The notes: a model not told the origin generated them from the letters alone. A DNA stretch of 64,000 nucleotides from Wohlfahrtiimonas chitiniclastica DSM 18708 (GCF_000375345.1 NZ_AQXD01000003.1:241073-305072), one strand, 5' to 3'; counted from the first letter of the stretch, positions 20,614-29,072 are shown. Made by a program: numbers and translations.

Positions 20614-21135
20614 ATGTCACCACAATCGATACCAAAAGCGACTGCGCTTAAAAGAATGTTGGCCTTTGTCTACGATCTGTTTTTGATCATCCCATTAATG
20701 ATGCTGGTGACCTTAATTTGGTTACCGTTTAATCATGGCGTGGCCATTGAACCGGGTCATGCATTGTATCCATTAATGATCACAACGTGCACCATTTTTA
20801 CACCGATTGTTTTCTATACTTACTTTTGGCACAAAGGCGGTCAAACTTTAGGCATGCGCAGCTGGCGTTTACGCGTTGTCACAACGCACGGTGAAACTCT
20901 CTCCCCAAAAATCAGTGCAACGCGCGCCGTTTTATTTGTGCTTGCCATTGCGATTGCCTTTTTTGGCATCAATTATGCCATCGGCGTACAATGGACAACG
21001 GCAGCCATGATTCCTATGGCCTCTGCCCTCCTTGCCCTTTATGGCTTAGGTATGGCATTTTTTAACAATCGCACCACGTTCTATGATCTATGGACACAAA
21101 CGCGTGTGGTGCAGTTGCCAAAAACCAAAAAATAA
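20614..21135 (+). CDS. RDD family membrane protein
   Basis: A 173-residue integral membrane protein. The N-terminus carries the Arg-Asp pattern of the RDD family (LKRMLAFVYDLFLIIPLMML), followed by a second hydrophobic segment, the conserved GGQTLGMRSWRLRVV and two more membrane segments. The function of RDD proteins is poorly defined; roles in Na/H exchange or envelope maintenance have been proposed for some. It is divergent from ldtD across 87 bp. Confidence 0.85.
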   Translation: MSPQSIPKATALKRMLAFVYDLFLIIPLMMLVTLIWLPFNHGVAIEPGHALYPLMITTCTIFTPIVFYTYFWHKGGQTLGMRSWRLRVVTTHGETLSPKISATRAVLFVLAIAIAFFGINYAIGVQWTTAAMIPMASALLALYGLGMAFFNNRTTFYDLWTQTRVVQLPKTKK

Positions 21136-21165
21136 TCACGGATGCACGCCATGCGTGATTTTGTA
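21135..21165 (+). terminator. Probable terminator after the RDD gene
   Basis: An imperfect palindrome ATCACG..CGTGAT with one mismatch and an inner ATG/CAT extension, followed by TTTTGT, starts at the RDD stop codon. Confidence 0.5.
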
Positions 21166-21168
21166 TCT

Positions 21169-21193
21169 GCTCTAGAAACTGATACACTAGAGC
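21169..21193. promoter_or_regulatory. Inverted repeat upstream of sod, candidate operator
   Basis: GCTCTAG (21169-21175) and CTAGAGC (21187-21193) form a perfect 7-bp inverted repeat with an 11-bp spacer, ending 43 bp before the sod ATG. No regulator can be named from the sequence. Confidence 0.4.
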
Positions 21194-21236
21194 GGTTGAA
21201 ATGACCATCAATTCATTCATTAAACGGAGATTAATT

Positions 21237-21851
21237 ATGGCTTATACATTACCTGATTTACCTTATGCACACGATGCTTTAGAACCACACATCGATACAG
21301 AAACCATGCATTTACATCACGATAAGCATCACAATACTTACGTGAACAACTTAAACAATGCGATTGCAAATCATCCTGAATTGGCTCAATTGCCAATCGA
21401 TGAGTTGATCGCAAAATTGAACGATGTTGTGCCTGAAGAGATCCGTAACGCTGTGCGTAACAACGGTGGCGGTCACGCAAACCACACATTATTCTGGGAA
21501 ATCATGGCACCTAACGCAGGTGGCGAACCGACGGGCGAAATCAAAGCCGCGATCGAAAAAGCATTCGGTAGCTTTGATGCATTCAAAGAAAAATTCGCAG
21601 CAGCAGCCACAGGCCAATTCGGTTCAGGTTGGGCATGGTTGGTTGTGAACAAAGATGGCGACTTAGAAGTCATGTCAACCTCTAATCAAGATTCTCCATT
21701 AACGATTGGTAAAACACCTGTATTGACAATCGACGTTTGGGAACACGCTTACTACAAAAAATTCAGCAACGTGCGTCCTGACTACATCAAAGCATTCTGG
21801 AACGTTGTAAACTGGAACGAAGTGAACCGTCGTTTCTTAGCAGCTAAATAA
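21237..21851 (+). CDS. sodA: Superoxide dismutase, Mn type by motif
   Basis: A 204-residue cytoplasmic enzyme that converts superoxide to oxygen and peroxide. Metal ligands are seen in the N-terminal His region ([15 protein letters not shown]), the [10 protein letters not shown] segment and [18 protein letters not shown] and the Gln in NQDSP match Mn-type SOD; Fe-type usually has AAQVWNH. Cambialistic use of Fe cannot be excluded. The start at 21237 has GGAG upstream; the longer in-frame ATG at 21201 adds non-conserved residues. Confidence 0.93.
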   Translation: MAYTLPDLPYAHDALEPHIDTETMHLHHDKHHNTYVNNLNNAIANHPELAQLPIDELIAKLNDVVPEEIRNAVRNNGGGHANHTLFWEIMAPNAGGEPTGEIKAAIEKAFGSFDAFKEKFAAAATGQFGSGWAWLVVNKDGDLEVMSTSNQDSPLTIGKTPVLTIDVWEHAYYKKFSNVRPDYIKAFWNVVNWNEVNRRFLAAK

Positions 21852-21876
21852 TTTAGCCTGCATCCTAATGACGATG

Positions 21877-21902
21877 AAAGCCCTCAATTGAGGGCTTTTT
21901 TT
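21877..21902 (+). terminator. Rho-independent terminator of sodA
   Basis: An 11-bp stem AAAGCCCTCAA/TTGAGGGCTTT with no spare loop bases (the inner pairs open as loop), followed by a T run. Confidence 0.9.
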
Positions 21903-21974
21903 ATGGCTTCATATCATTGTCACATTTCTTTTTTATAGTGAACCTAACAATTATAACCCTCACCAAGGATCATT

Positions 21975-22283
21975 ATGGAACGCTCAACCCTCATCACAAC
22001 ACAGCTCACTCATTGGAATGCGGCCATGCAGGCACATACTTTTTGCCCCATGACAGATGCTGTGATGATAACCTTCATCACCTTTAATCTTCCCCTGAAT
22101 TTATCAATTTTGTATGACACTGCCCTGCCCTTAGGTTCTCGTGCACATATCGAGGCTTTATTATTCTCTGCCGCCATTGCACAAGCATGGCACGCAGAAT
22201 ATGGTTTTGCGCCCACTGATTGCGATGTCACAACGCTTCATGAGTTGATTGAGTTTTTATACAATCGGCAGTGCATCAAATAA
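21975..22283 (+). CDS. Uncharacterised small protein (paralogue of the 30.1-kb protein)
   Basis: A 102-residue protein with no family I recognise. AAGGA precedes the ATG. It is Cys- and hydrophobic-rich in the middle, without a signal peptide. The segment ALPLGSR..ALLFSAAIAQAWHAEYG followed by APT aligns with ALPFSGR..YLLSLPSIVNSWRTQYG and EPT in the small protein at 30055-30351, with matching spacing from LL to PT. It overlaps the convergent pdxY stop by 27 bp, so transcription from both sides may collide. Confidence 0.6.
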   Translation: MERSTLITTQLTHWNAAMQAHTFCPMTDAVMITFITFNLPLNLSILYDTALPLGSRAHIEALLFSAAIAQAWHAEYGFAPTDCDVTTLHELIEFLYNRQCIK

Positions 22284-23135
22284 AACCAAAAGCTCAATCA
22301 TCTGGGCTTGCTCGCGAATGATGGAAAGATCACGCGCGCCATTGTCTGTATCCATCACAAAAGCATACAATGCTGAAGTGGTATAACTGATGGCATATTC
22401 AATGGATCGACCATTTAAAATGTGGCCTAAATACAAGGCAGAAAATGTATCGCCCATTCCGCTGGGCATTGGAAGATAATCACAGCGCGGCGTTGTGACA
22501 CACCAAGCCTCTGATGGTGTAATCGCTAAAGTCATCAATTCATCGGCTGCGTCATCTTCCCGAAAACTGGTGATGAGCACGGTATGCAATGCATCATGTT
22601 GAGCCATCAAAGCCCGCGCCGCTGTGACAGCATCTGCCAATGTATTGATCAAGCGGCCACACAACACTTCAAATTCAAAATGATTCGGCGTAATGATCGA
22701 AGCTTTTGCCAATGTTTTTTGCATAAAGGGCGGAATGGTGTCATCCACAAAAAATCCGCCCACATCATCTTTATCCCCCATGACAGGATCACACACATAA
22801 ATGGCCTGTGGATTGTGGCTGCGCACAATGTCCAGCGCCCGATGAATCACCCGCCCTATGGCAACGCTGCCTAAATAGCCAGACAATACGGCATCCACAC
22901 CATTTAATAAATCATTTTGTATCAAGCCATCCATCACCGCTTCAATATGATCCGCCCCAAACACTTCACCCGTAAAAATCTCATAACCTGTGTGATTAGA
23001 AAATTGCACCGTATGAATGGGCATCGCCTCAATGCCAAGGCGTTGCAAAGTAAAGACGGCGGCGTCATTCCCCACATGCCCAAAGGTGACATGGGATTGA
23101 ATGGTTAAAACTCGTTGAGGCGCTGATTTTGCCAT
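22257..23135 (-). CDS. pdxY: Pyridoxal kinase PdxY
   Basis: A 292-residue ribokinase-superfamily enzyme that phosphorylates pyridoxal in the PLP salvage pathway. It opens with VLTIQSHVTFGHVGNDAA near 9-26, the PdxY/PdxK N-terminal motif, has VCDPVMGD near 113-120 for nucleotide and metal binding, and the anion-hole motif PSGMGDTFSALYLG near 222-235. Length and the GYLGS motif favour PdxY over ThiD. Divergent from the amidohydrolase gene. Confidence 0.9.
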   Translation of the reverse strand: MAKSAPQRVLTIQSHVTFGHVGNDAAVFTLQRLGIEAMPIHTVQFSNHTGYEIFTGEVFGADHIEAVMDGLIQNDLLNGVDAVLSGYLGSVAIGRVIHRALDIVRSHNPQAIYVCDPVMGDKDDVGGFFVDDTIPPFMQKTLAKASIITPNHFEFEVLCGRLINTLADAVTAARALMAQHDALHTVLITSFREDDAADELMTLAITPSEAWCVTTPRCDYLPMPSGMGDTFSALYLGHILNGRSIEYAISYTTSALYAFVMDTDNGARDLSIIREQAQMIELLVLFDALPIV

Positions 23136-23212
23136 GGTTAAATTCCGTTATTGTCATCATCGCTATATACTAACCAAATTTAGCCCATTATTAAAACAAA
23201 GAGGAGCCTTCT

Positions 23213-24844
23213 ATGATTGCTGACTTAATTGTCCACAATGGCACCATTTTCAGTGCAGATGCTAACAACGCCATCTACAGTGCAATGGCGATGAATGAAG
23301 GCTGCATTGTCGCCATTGGAGATGATGCCACCATCCTTGCCCTCGCCGGCCAAACAACAGACATCATCAATTTGCATGGGCAATTTGTGATGCCAGGACT
23401 CATTGATGCGCATTTGCATCCTTTTTGGGGCGCTTCGCAATCCTTAAGCTGCGACTTAAAACATCTGATTTTAACGAAGGATGAAGTGTTAACCCACATC
23501 AAAACTTATACACAAGATTACCTTACTGAACATGGTGACGGTTGGATCATTGTGCGCGGTTGGATGCAACCGGACATGCTGCCGATTGGCAGTGAATTGA
23601 CGCGAGCGGACTTAGATGCCATTGCCAATAATGTGCCCATCATCGTCTTTTCCAATGATTGCCACATTTTAGTGTGCAATGGCTGCGCGCTCTCTGCTTT
23701 TAAAACCGTGACATTGCCAAGCAATGCATATGATCACGGTATTTTAGAAGATGGCCCTGCCATGCAAGCATTTGATGAAGTGACGCGCTATTCTGAAGAT
23801 TATGCCCTCACGGTGGCAAGGCGCGCACAAAAACTCCTTAACGCCCAAGGCGTCACCACTGTCATGGATGCACGCGTTGATGAAGTTTCTCTCAAAGCTT
23901 TTAAGGCATTGATGCATAGCAATGAATTAACGCTGCGTGTTTTTGGTGCCCGTGAAATCCCTGCGAAAAATTTTCCAACGGTGGATGACATTCCAAAGGC
24001 CATTGAGGACGTTTCAAGCTTTATGGCAACCTTTTCCCTTCCCCAAACGGCAACTGCACCCACCACCACAGTCACGCACATTAAATTTTTTATTGATGGC
24101 GTGATGCAAGCGCCACTGCATACGGCATTATTGCGTGAACCTTATCAGATTGATGCCAATGATCATCATGGGGATTGTTATTATGATCACACCTTGCTCA
24201 GCGCATTATTAACGGCCACTTATCCGCTCGGTTGGCATCCACACATGCATACAGTGGGCGATGCCGGCATTGATTTTGCTTTAAATGTCATTGAAAGCGC
24301 CCACACAGCAGCGCCTAATCCTGCGGTGCGCCCTGCCTTTGCACACAATGAATTAACTGCACCCGATCAATATGCGCGCTACCGTGACTTAAATGTCATC
24401 GCGGCGCAATCTCTACAATGGGCGGGCATGGATCAAGCAACGCATGAGAGCTTCACTGAGCTCCTTGGCGCTACGCGCATGCAAGGCTTTGAGTGCGCCG
24501 GTCAGTTGTATGATCATGGCATTCGGGTGGCATATGGCAGCGATTGGCCGATTGATCCACTCGATTTATGGGGACATTTTCAAGTGGGGATGACACGCAC
24601 TTTATTAGACGATGACTTTAAACATGACAATGATCGTGATCTCTCCATTCTTGAGGTTTTGCGCTCTGTCACGATCGATGCGGCATATATGCTCGGCAGT
24701 GAGTCCATTATTGGTTCATTAGAAGTGGATAAATTTGCTGATTTTGTCATCCTGAATCAAAATCCATTGGCCATAGAACCTAAAGCAATTCATACAATTA
24801 AGCCAATCGCTGTCTATATGGGTGGAAAAAATATCACGATTTGA
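23213..24844 (+). CDS. Amidohydrolase family protein, YtcJ-like
   Basis: A 543-residue metal-dependent hydrolase. The N-terminal beta domain is followed by VMPGLIDAHLHPFWGASQS near 60-78, whose HxH binds the first metal. Later metal ligands lie in HPHMHTVGDAGIDFAL near 342-357, and the catalytic Asp in GSDWPIDP near 442-449. The C-terminal EVDKFADFVILNQNPL is the usual end of amidohydrolase superfamily members. YtcJ/N-substituted formamide deformylase relatives have varied substrates, so no substrate is assigned. GAGGAG precedes the ATG. Confidence 0.8.
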   Translation: MIADLIVHNGTIFSADANNAIYSAMAMNEGCIVAIGDDATILALAGQTTDIINLHGQFVMPGLIDAHLHPFWGASQSLSCDLKHLILTKDEVLTHIKTYTQDYLTEHGDGWIIVRGWMQPDMLPIGSELTRADLDAIANNVPIIVFSNDCHILVCNGCALSAFKTVTLPSNAYDHGILEDGPAMQAFDEVTRYSEDYALTVARRAQKLLNAQGVTTVMDARVDEVSLKAFKALMHSNELTLRVFGAREIPAKNFPTVDDIPKAIEDVSSFMATFSLPQTATAPTTTVTHIKFFIDGVMQAPLHTALLREPYQIDANDHHGDCYYDHTLLSALLTATYPLGWHPHMHTVGDAGIDFALNVIESAHTAAPNPAVRPAFAHNELTAPDQYARYRDLNVIAAQSLQWAGMDQATHESFTELLGATRMQGFECAGQLYDHGIRVAYGSDWPIDPLDLWGHFQVGMTRTLLDDDFKHDNDRDLSILEVLRSVTIDAAYMLGSESIIGSLEVDKFADFVILNQNPLAIEPKAIHTIKPIAVYMGGKNITI

Positions 24845-24854
24845 TAAAAAATCA

Positions 24855-24882
24855 TTGACAATCTCTGAGAAGATCTTAAAAT
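24855..24882 (+). promoter_or_regulatory. Sigma-70 promoter for tRNA-Leu
   Basis: Perfect TTGACA (24855-24860) and TAAAAT (24877-24882) with a 16-bp spacer, 12 bp upstream of the tRNA. Confidence 0.75.
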
Positions 24883-24894
24883 AGCTTCTCACTT

Positions 24895-24980
24895 GCCGGA
24901 GTGGTGGAATGGTAGACACGGAGGATTCAAAATCCTCTGCCTTTAAAAGCGTGAGAGTTCGAGTCTCTCCTTCGGTACCA
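24895..24980 (+). tRNA. tRNA-Leu (CAA)
   Basis: An 86-nt class II tRNA. Acceptor GCCGGAG, D arm with GGTAGACAC, anticodon CAA in GGATTCAAAATCC, a long variable arm, T arm GTTCGAGT and encoded CCA. An AT-rich accessory patch starts directly after its terminator. Confidence 0.97.
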
Positions 24981-24993
24981 AATAAAAGCTCTA

Positions 24994-25019
24994 GAGCCCG
25001 CTAAACAGCGGGCTTTTTT
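24994..25019 (+). terminator. Rho-independent terminator of tRNA-Leu
   Basis: GCCCGCT/AGCGGGC stem (24996-25002, 25007-25013), AAAC loop, then six T. Confidence 0.92.
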
Positions 25020-25214
25020 GCATCTGGAAGTTCAGTTGTTCAATAAACTGTTCACTAAAATGACTACTTTTTGATCATTCTCTGATTTTGATGGTTTGTT
25101 TCTGATTTAAAACCGTTTTTAAACCCAAAATTATTTTATATTTTAAGTTACACAATTATCCACTTAATGTTCGTATAATTATAGATTGATACTCTAAATA
25201 TCAAGAGATATCTC

Positions 25215-25458
25215 ATGATCGAAAAATAGAAAAACAGAGTGAGGGTTTTACCAGAAATGAAAAAATTAATTGAACGTGCAGCTTCAGCAAGTGGCATGAT
25301 CTTAACAGAGTAATTATCTAAGTTATGACAAAATCACACCAAACATACTCAAGACCTATGATTAAGTCATATTAACTCATAGAAAATTTAATGATTTCCT
25401 AGCAGCTTGTGAAGTCATCAAACAAACAGTGGCATTTTTAGAAAAACTTAAACAATAG
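25215..25458 (+). pseudogene. Decayed DUF1778 (TacA-like) antitoxin gene
   Basis: Reading from the ATG at 25215 gives MIEK, a stop at 25227, then NRVRVLPEMKKLIERAASAS and GMILTE before a second stop at 25311. Shifting frame just after that stop gives ILKTYD, a stop, then VILTHRKFNDFLAACEVIKQ and a short tail ending at 25458. The first block looks like the ribbon-helix-helix N-terminus of DUF1778 antitoxins and the last like their C-terminal toxin-binding tail. The gene therefore carries at least three stops and a frameshift. No GNAT toxin gene follows, although one normally overlaps the antitoxin end. Family assignment is from memory of the motif. The rest of 25020-25720 shows no other coding signal. 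Confidence 0.5.
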
Positions 25459-25510
25459 TTGCGATACTTATTTCCCTAACAGAGACTTATTAATATTTTC
25501 AATGAGTAGG

Positions 25511-25536
25511 ATTTTGGGGAGTGGTATCCCCAAAAT
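25511..25536. repeat. Strong hairpin in AT-rich intergenic DNA
   Basis: ATTTTGGGGA and TCCCCAAAAT form a perfect 10-bp stem with a 6-base loop. There is no T run on either side, so a terminator is uncertain. It lies between the decayed antitoxin and the HNH gene. Confidence 0.5.
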
Positions 25537-25720
25537 ATTTGATAATCTAGTAAATTGCTATATGTATTTATATAAAAATAATTAAAAAATTTGTAAATTT
25601 ACATATAATTATTAAATTAATTTTTTAGTATATTTCATTTCAATAGTGTCTAAATAGTTGCCCATTAGTTCAGATATCAACTCTCATACGTCTATAATTT
25701 ATCTATAAATACTAGGCACT

Positions 25721-26776
25721 TTACTGAAAATATTCCTGAATCGTATCTCTTCCATTATCAATATTTAATTGAACTAATTCTTTTGGTGGTGTCCAGACTA
25801 ATGCTTCATTATTAATTGCTCGCTGATATGCCCATTGAGCAATATTTATTGTAGTCTCTAAATTACTAATAATACCTATATCTTCAGATGCAGAATGAAT
25901 AGTATCACCATATTTTTTATTTCTTTCTAACCATTTTCTTAATAATTGAGGATCTGCTAAAAAATTACTCTTTGCACCATTACATTTTTTATCGGCAATC
26001 ACAAAATTATGTAATGTATCTTGTTGATAATATGACCATGGAATAAAATGATCCACTTCAGCAATACCATTTATTTTTTGCTGGCAATAAAAACAACAAT
26101 TATTTTGCAACTCCATATATATATCAGAAACTTTTTTTAAAGATGTCCGCTGTTCATCAAATAAAAACATTTGTATATCATGCTGATCCTTCAAAATCTC
26201 CTTATTTTTTGGTAGCTTACATACAAAATCAGCCCATTTTTTTTGAACTAACTGTCTAATTATATAGTTAAATTGGCGCAAACAATACATAATATTTTTA
26301 TTTAACTGTAAATGCGTTCCTGTTGCTTGCCAAGTATATAAAAAATTAAAACTTTGTCCTTCAATATTTTGTAAAAATCGTGCTGGATAAGTCTTAATTG
26401 TTCTTGCTGCCTTCTGAATAAGATTATTCCACTCAATACTCTTCATAGCCTTTGATAAAGTTGGATATTTACATATTAATTTTTGAATATCCTGAATAAT
26501 AACAATTTGCTTACCTGTATTTTGTTGTAATACAAAACCCTTTTTTTCAACATATTCAAAAGGTAAACTTTGCTTCCAATATTGGATAATAAACTGTTCC
26601 GCGATATCATTATAGCTTAACGTTAGAGTATTATTGTTATCTTCACCCTGTATAATTGCTAAATTTGTGATCGCTAGTAATAATGCAAATTTATATGTTG
26701 ATGTAGTATTGCCAGTTTCTAAAATCAGATGTATCTTCTGCAAAAAATCTAATTGTTCTTCTGCCTTTGGTAGCAT
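25721..26776 (-). CDS. HNH endonuclease domain protein
   Basis: A 351-residue protein. The C-terminal third holds an HNH/zinc-finger nuclease: CFYC near residues 228-231, EVDHFIPWS near 240-248, and HNFVIADKKCNGAKS near 256-270, which supply the zinc cysteine pair and the catalytic His-Asn residues. The N-terminal 220 residues are helical and unknown to me. No membrane segment or signal peptide. By eye its AT content and Lys/Asn/Ile use are far higher than those of the flanking genes, which suggests recent transfer. Divergent from the methyltransferase across 86 bp. A role in DNA restriction or phage defence is possible but unproven. Confidence 0.75.
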   Translation of the reverse strand: MLPKAEEQLDFLQKIHLILETGNTTSTYKFALLLAITNLAIIQGEDNNNTLTLSYNDIAEQFIIQYWKQSLPFEYVEKKGFVLQQNTGKQIVIIQDIQKLICKYPTLSKAMKSIEWNNLIQKAARTIKTYPARFLQNIEGQSFNFLYTWQATGTHLQLNKNIMYCLRQFNYIIRQLVQKKWADFVCKLPKNKEILKDQHDIQMFLFDEQRTSLKKVSDIYMELQNNCCFYCQQKINGIAEVDHFIPWSYYQQDTLHNFVIADKKCNGAKSNFLADPQLLRKWLERNKKYGDTIHSASEDIGIISNLETTINIAQWAYQRAINNEALVWTPPKELVQLNIDNGRDTIQEYFQ

Positions 26777-26862
26777 GACATTATTATCCTATAATTTATT
26801 TTAACTCCTTTAATACTTTAAATATTAAAAATACTTTAATCAATCTAATATTGGTAATTTTT

Positions 26863-27453
26863 ATGCGTAAAACACAAGATTTTTATGAACAAAATGCAAA
26901 AATATTTATAGAGAATACATTTACAATCAATATGACTAATCTTTATGAACCTTTTTTGACATTAATGCCCAAATCTGGAAAAATTTTAGATATTGGCTGT
27001 GGCTCAGGTAGAGATGCTATATATTTTAAAACCTTAGGATTTGATGTTGATGCATTTGATTATTCTAAAAGTCTTGTGAAATTAGCTAAAATTAAAACAG
27101 GTCTTAATATTCAACATAAAAGTTTTTATGATTTAAATATTGTCGATACATACAATGGCATTTGGGCCTGTGCTTCATTACTACACTGCGAACGTTCTAG
27201 ATTACCTGAAGTCATCAAAAAAATTATTAATGCATTAAAAAATCATGGTATTTGTTACCTTTCATTTAAATATGGAAATCAAGATCGTGTTAATGACACT
27301 CGATTATTTATCGATATGAATGAAACACAAAGCTTAAAATTATTAGATTATGATAATATTTTATTGTTTAAGATGTGGCGAACAGAAGATAATCGTCCAG
27401 CTAGAAAAGAACAATGGTTAAATATTTTATTTATCAAGCGAAACATAGTCTAA
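26863..27453 (+). CDS. Class I SAM-dependent methyltransferase
   Basis: A 196-residue protein. Motif I ILDIGCGSGRDAIYF near 45-59 binds SAM, FDVDAFDYS follows as motif II, and GIWACASLLHCERSRLPEV is a distinctive block near 105-123. The C-terminus has a SFKYG strand and an RPARKEQWLN block. This small-methyltransferase family is often annotated loosely as tellurite-resistance-like and also occurs beside nuclease or helicase genes; the substrate is unknown. The ATG at 26863 is preferred over an in-frame TTG at 26851; no good ribosome site is visible. Base composition matches the HNH gene, not the core genome around it. Confidence 0.8.
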   Translation: MRKTQDFYEQNAKIFIENTFTINMTNLYEPFLTLMPKSGKILDIGCGSGRDAIYFKTLGFDVDAFDYSKSLVKLAKIKTGLNIQHKSFYDLNIVDTYNGIWACASLLHCERSRLPEVIKKIINALKNHGICYLSFKYGNQDRVNDTRLFIDMNETQSLKLLDYDNILLFKMWRTEDNRPARKEQWLNILFIKRNIV

Positions 27454-27598
27454 TACTAACAATCTGCATATATTTATCAATGATGACAATTGAAAAAATA
27501 ATATAAATACATTCTGCCAATTGCTCATGCCCATCTTGGTTTACACCCAAAAATCGTTTACATTAAAGATCCATTAGAAAATTTTAAGGAGGCATTGA

Positions 27599-27910
27599 AT
27601 GAAAAAAACCATCCTATTGAGCTTAACCTTATTGATGGCATCTGCAATTGCGCACGCCCAATCTGTGGAAACCATTTTTACCGTCAAAGATACCAAAGAC
27701 GGCACAGAAGTGATTGATGTACAGTACAGAACAGTGGAGCCAAATTTTCAAATCGACACTTTTGCGCAAGCAGATAAAAACGGCGATGGCTGTTTAGATC
27801 GTGCTGAGGCAAAAGACATGGGCATTTTAAACTTTGATCGTTTTGCCGTGACGAAAAAAGGCTGCCTCAATGAAGAAGAGTATCTACGCGCGATGCATTC
27901 GGCAGATTAA
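27599..27910 (+). CDS. Exported EF-hand-like small protein
   Basis: A 103-residue protein with a clear signal peptide (MKKTILLSLTLLMASAIAHA) and AAGGAGG before the ATG. The loop DKNGDGCLDRAE near residues 60-71 is a canonical 12-residue EF-hand with ligands at positions 1, 3, 5, 9 and 12. A degenerate second loop (KKGCLNEEEY) follows. The two cysteines, one in each loop, could form a disulfide in the periplasm. Calcium binding is inferred; the biological role is unknown. It marks the return to normal base composition after the AT-rich patch. Confidence 0.75.
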   Translation: MKKTILLSLTLLMASAIAHAQSVETIFTVKDTKDGTEVIDVQYRTVEPNFQIDTFAQADKNGDGCLDRAEAKDMGILNFDRFAVTKKGCLNEEEYLRAMHSAD

Positions 27911-27928
27911 TCTCACCCTCATCAAAAG

Positions 27929-27957
27929 AAAAGGCAGAACACATGTTCTGCCTTTTT
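27929..27957. terminator. Bidirectional terminator
   Basis: A 13-bp perfect stem AAAAGGCAGAACA/TGTTCTGCCTTTT with a 2-base loop, between the EF-hand gene and the convergent alarmone synthetase. Confidence 0.9.
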
Positions 27958-27974
27958 ACAATTGATGGATCAAA

Positions 27975-29072
27975 CTACATCCCTTGTTTTAACCACTGAT
28001 CAAAGTTTTCTTTTGTCGAACGCGTTAATAACGAAGCATACAGTGATGCATCGGTCAGATATAGACAATGGCGAATCAATGTATAAGGATTCATACTTTT
28101 AATGCCACCATTTTCTTTTTCATAATGAGCTTTATAGACTTTGACCTTTGCGATATGATTTTTCATGGCTTCATTAAATTGCATGCGCGTCATATTCGGT
28201 GCTAAAGAGACGATTTCTTGCGTAAAACCATCGACCTTATGAGGTTCAAAATCATCATTACTAAAAAAGTGTTTCGCAATTTTTAAAAATCCAAATGCGG
28301 TTAACTCTCCACCGGCGCCGTACACTTTATGAGGATGCATATTTGTTTGCAACAATTGCGCATCATCCTCCATGGCTTCGGCTTTTTTAATTTCATCCTC
28401 TGTTGCTGAACGAATCTCCCGAAACTCTCGATCAGCAAGCTCAAAAAGGGCGGCTAAAGTATTAATCCGACGTTTTAAAGGCGTTGGAATGGATTTTTTA
28501 TATTTAATTTTATGATCTAACACGCTCCATGAATCTTGAATGATCGTGCGGATTTGTAACTCAAAATTAAAGTCCACAAATGATTTATACTCTGGCATTT
28601 CTTGGCGTGCACTGCCTAAACGTAAATCTAAATGTAAGCCCTTATAGCCAAATGAACCTTCAGTACTCTCCATTTGTGCCGATTTATTGGTCACCTCAAT
28701 GGTATCAAAGTGCTGCTCAAGCACTGTGCGGATCACATCAATGTCATCCTCATACAGACACACCACCCGAATGCCAATCAAATCAGAGATGTGTTCTTTA
28801 ATCATGTACGGTATTTCATCGGCTTCGAGTGCTTTGCGATATTTTAAATTAAATTTATGCATGCACTCTTCACGATCTTTAATCCGACCCTCAATTTTAG
28901 AAATTGGAATGGTTTGTGAATGCGTCAAAAGCGCGTTAATTAATGCACAAAATGCTGTTTTTGCCTCTTCTAAACGCTGAAATTGTTCAGCATAAAATTT
29001 ACCAAAACGTCTTTTTTCAATCTCATAATCTAATGTACGAGAACATTGTGTTAATTCTATCGAATTTGTAAT
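27975..29072 (-). CDS. RelA/SpoT-domain GTP pyrophosphokinase with apparent ATT start
   Basis: A putative alarmone synthetase. The synthetase core shows GRIKDREECMHKFNLKYRKA near 63-82, DLIGIRVVCLYEDD, and FGYKGLHLDLRLG, which match the RelA_SpoT fold; no HD hydrolase domain is present. From the first standard start (TTG at 28928) it is 317 residues, but the open frame runs 48 codons further up and encodes the family-like helix FGKFYAEQFQRLEEAKTAFC. No ATG, GTG or TTG exists there. An ATT at 29072 has AGGA eight bases upstream, giving 365 residues. The C-terminal 130 residues are an extra helical domain. Confidence 0.8.
   Translation of the reverse strand: MTNSIELTQCSRTLDYEIEKRRFGKFYAEQFQRLEEAKTAFCALINALLTHSQTIPISKIEGRIKDREECMHKFNLKYRKALEADEIPYMIKEHISDLIGIRVVCLYEDDIDVIRTVLEQHFDTIEVTNKSAQMESTEGSFGYKGLHLDLRLGSARQEMPEYKSFVDFNFELQIRTIIQDSWSVLDHKIKYKKSIPTPLKRRINTLAALFELADREFREIRSATEDEIKKAEAMEDDAQLLQTNMHPHKVYGAGGELTAFGFLKIAKHFFSNDDFEPHKVDGFTQEIVSLAPNMTRMQFNEAMKNHIAKVKVYKAHYEKENGGIKSMNPYTLIRHCLYLTDASLYASLLTRSTKENFDQWLKQGM

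Noticed and set aside
25386..25458. C-terminal piece of a transposase
   Set aside because: The reading VILTHRKFNDFLAACEVIKQ fits better as the antitoxin tail, in line with the upstream block; no inverted repeats or other transposase parts are present.
24895..27600. Integrated element with att repeats at tRNA-Leu
   Set aside because: No integrase gene and no second copy of the tRNA 3' end could be found between 25 and 27.6 kb, so an integrative element is not supported despite the odd base composition.
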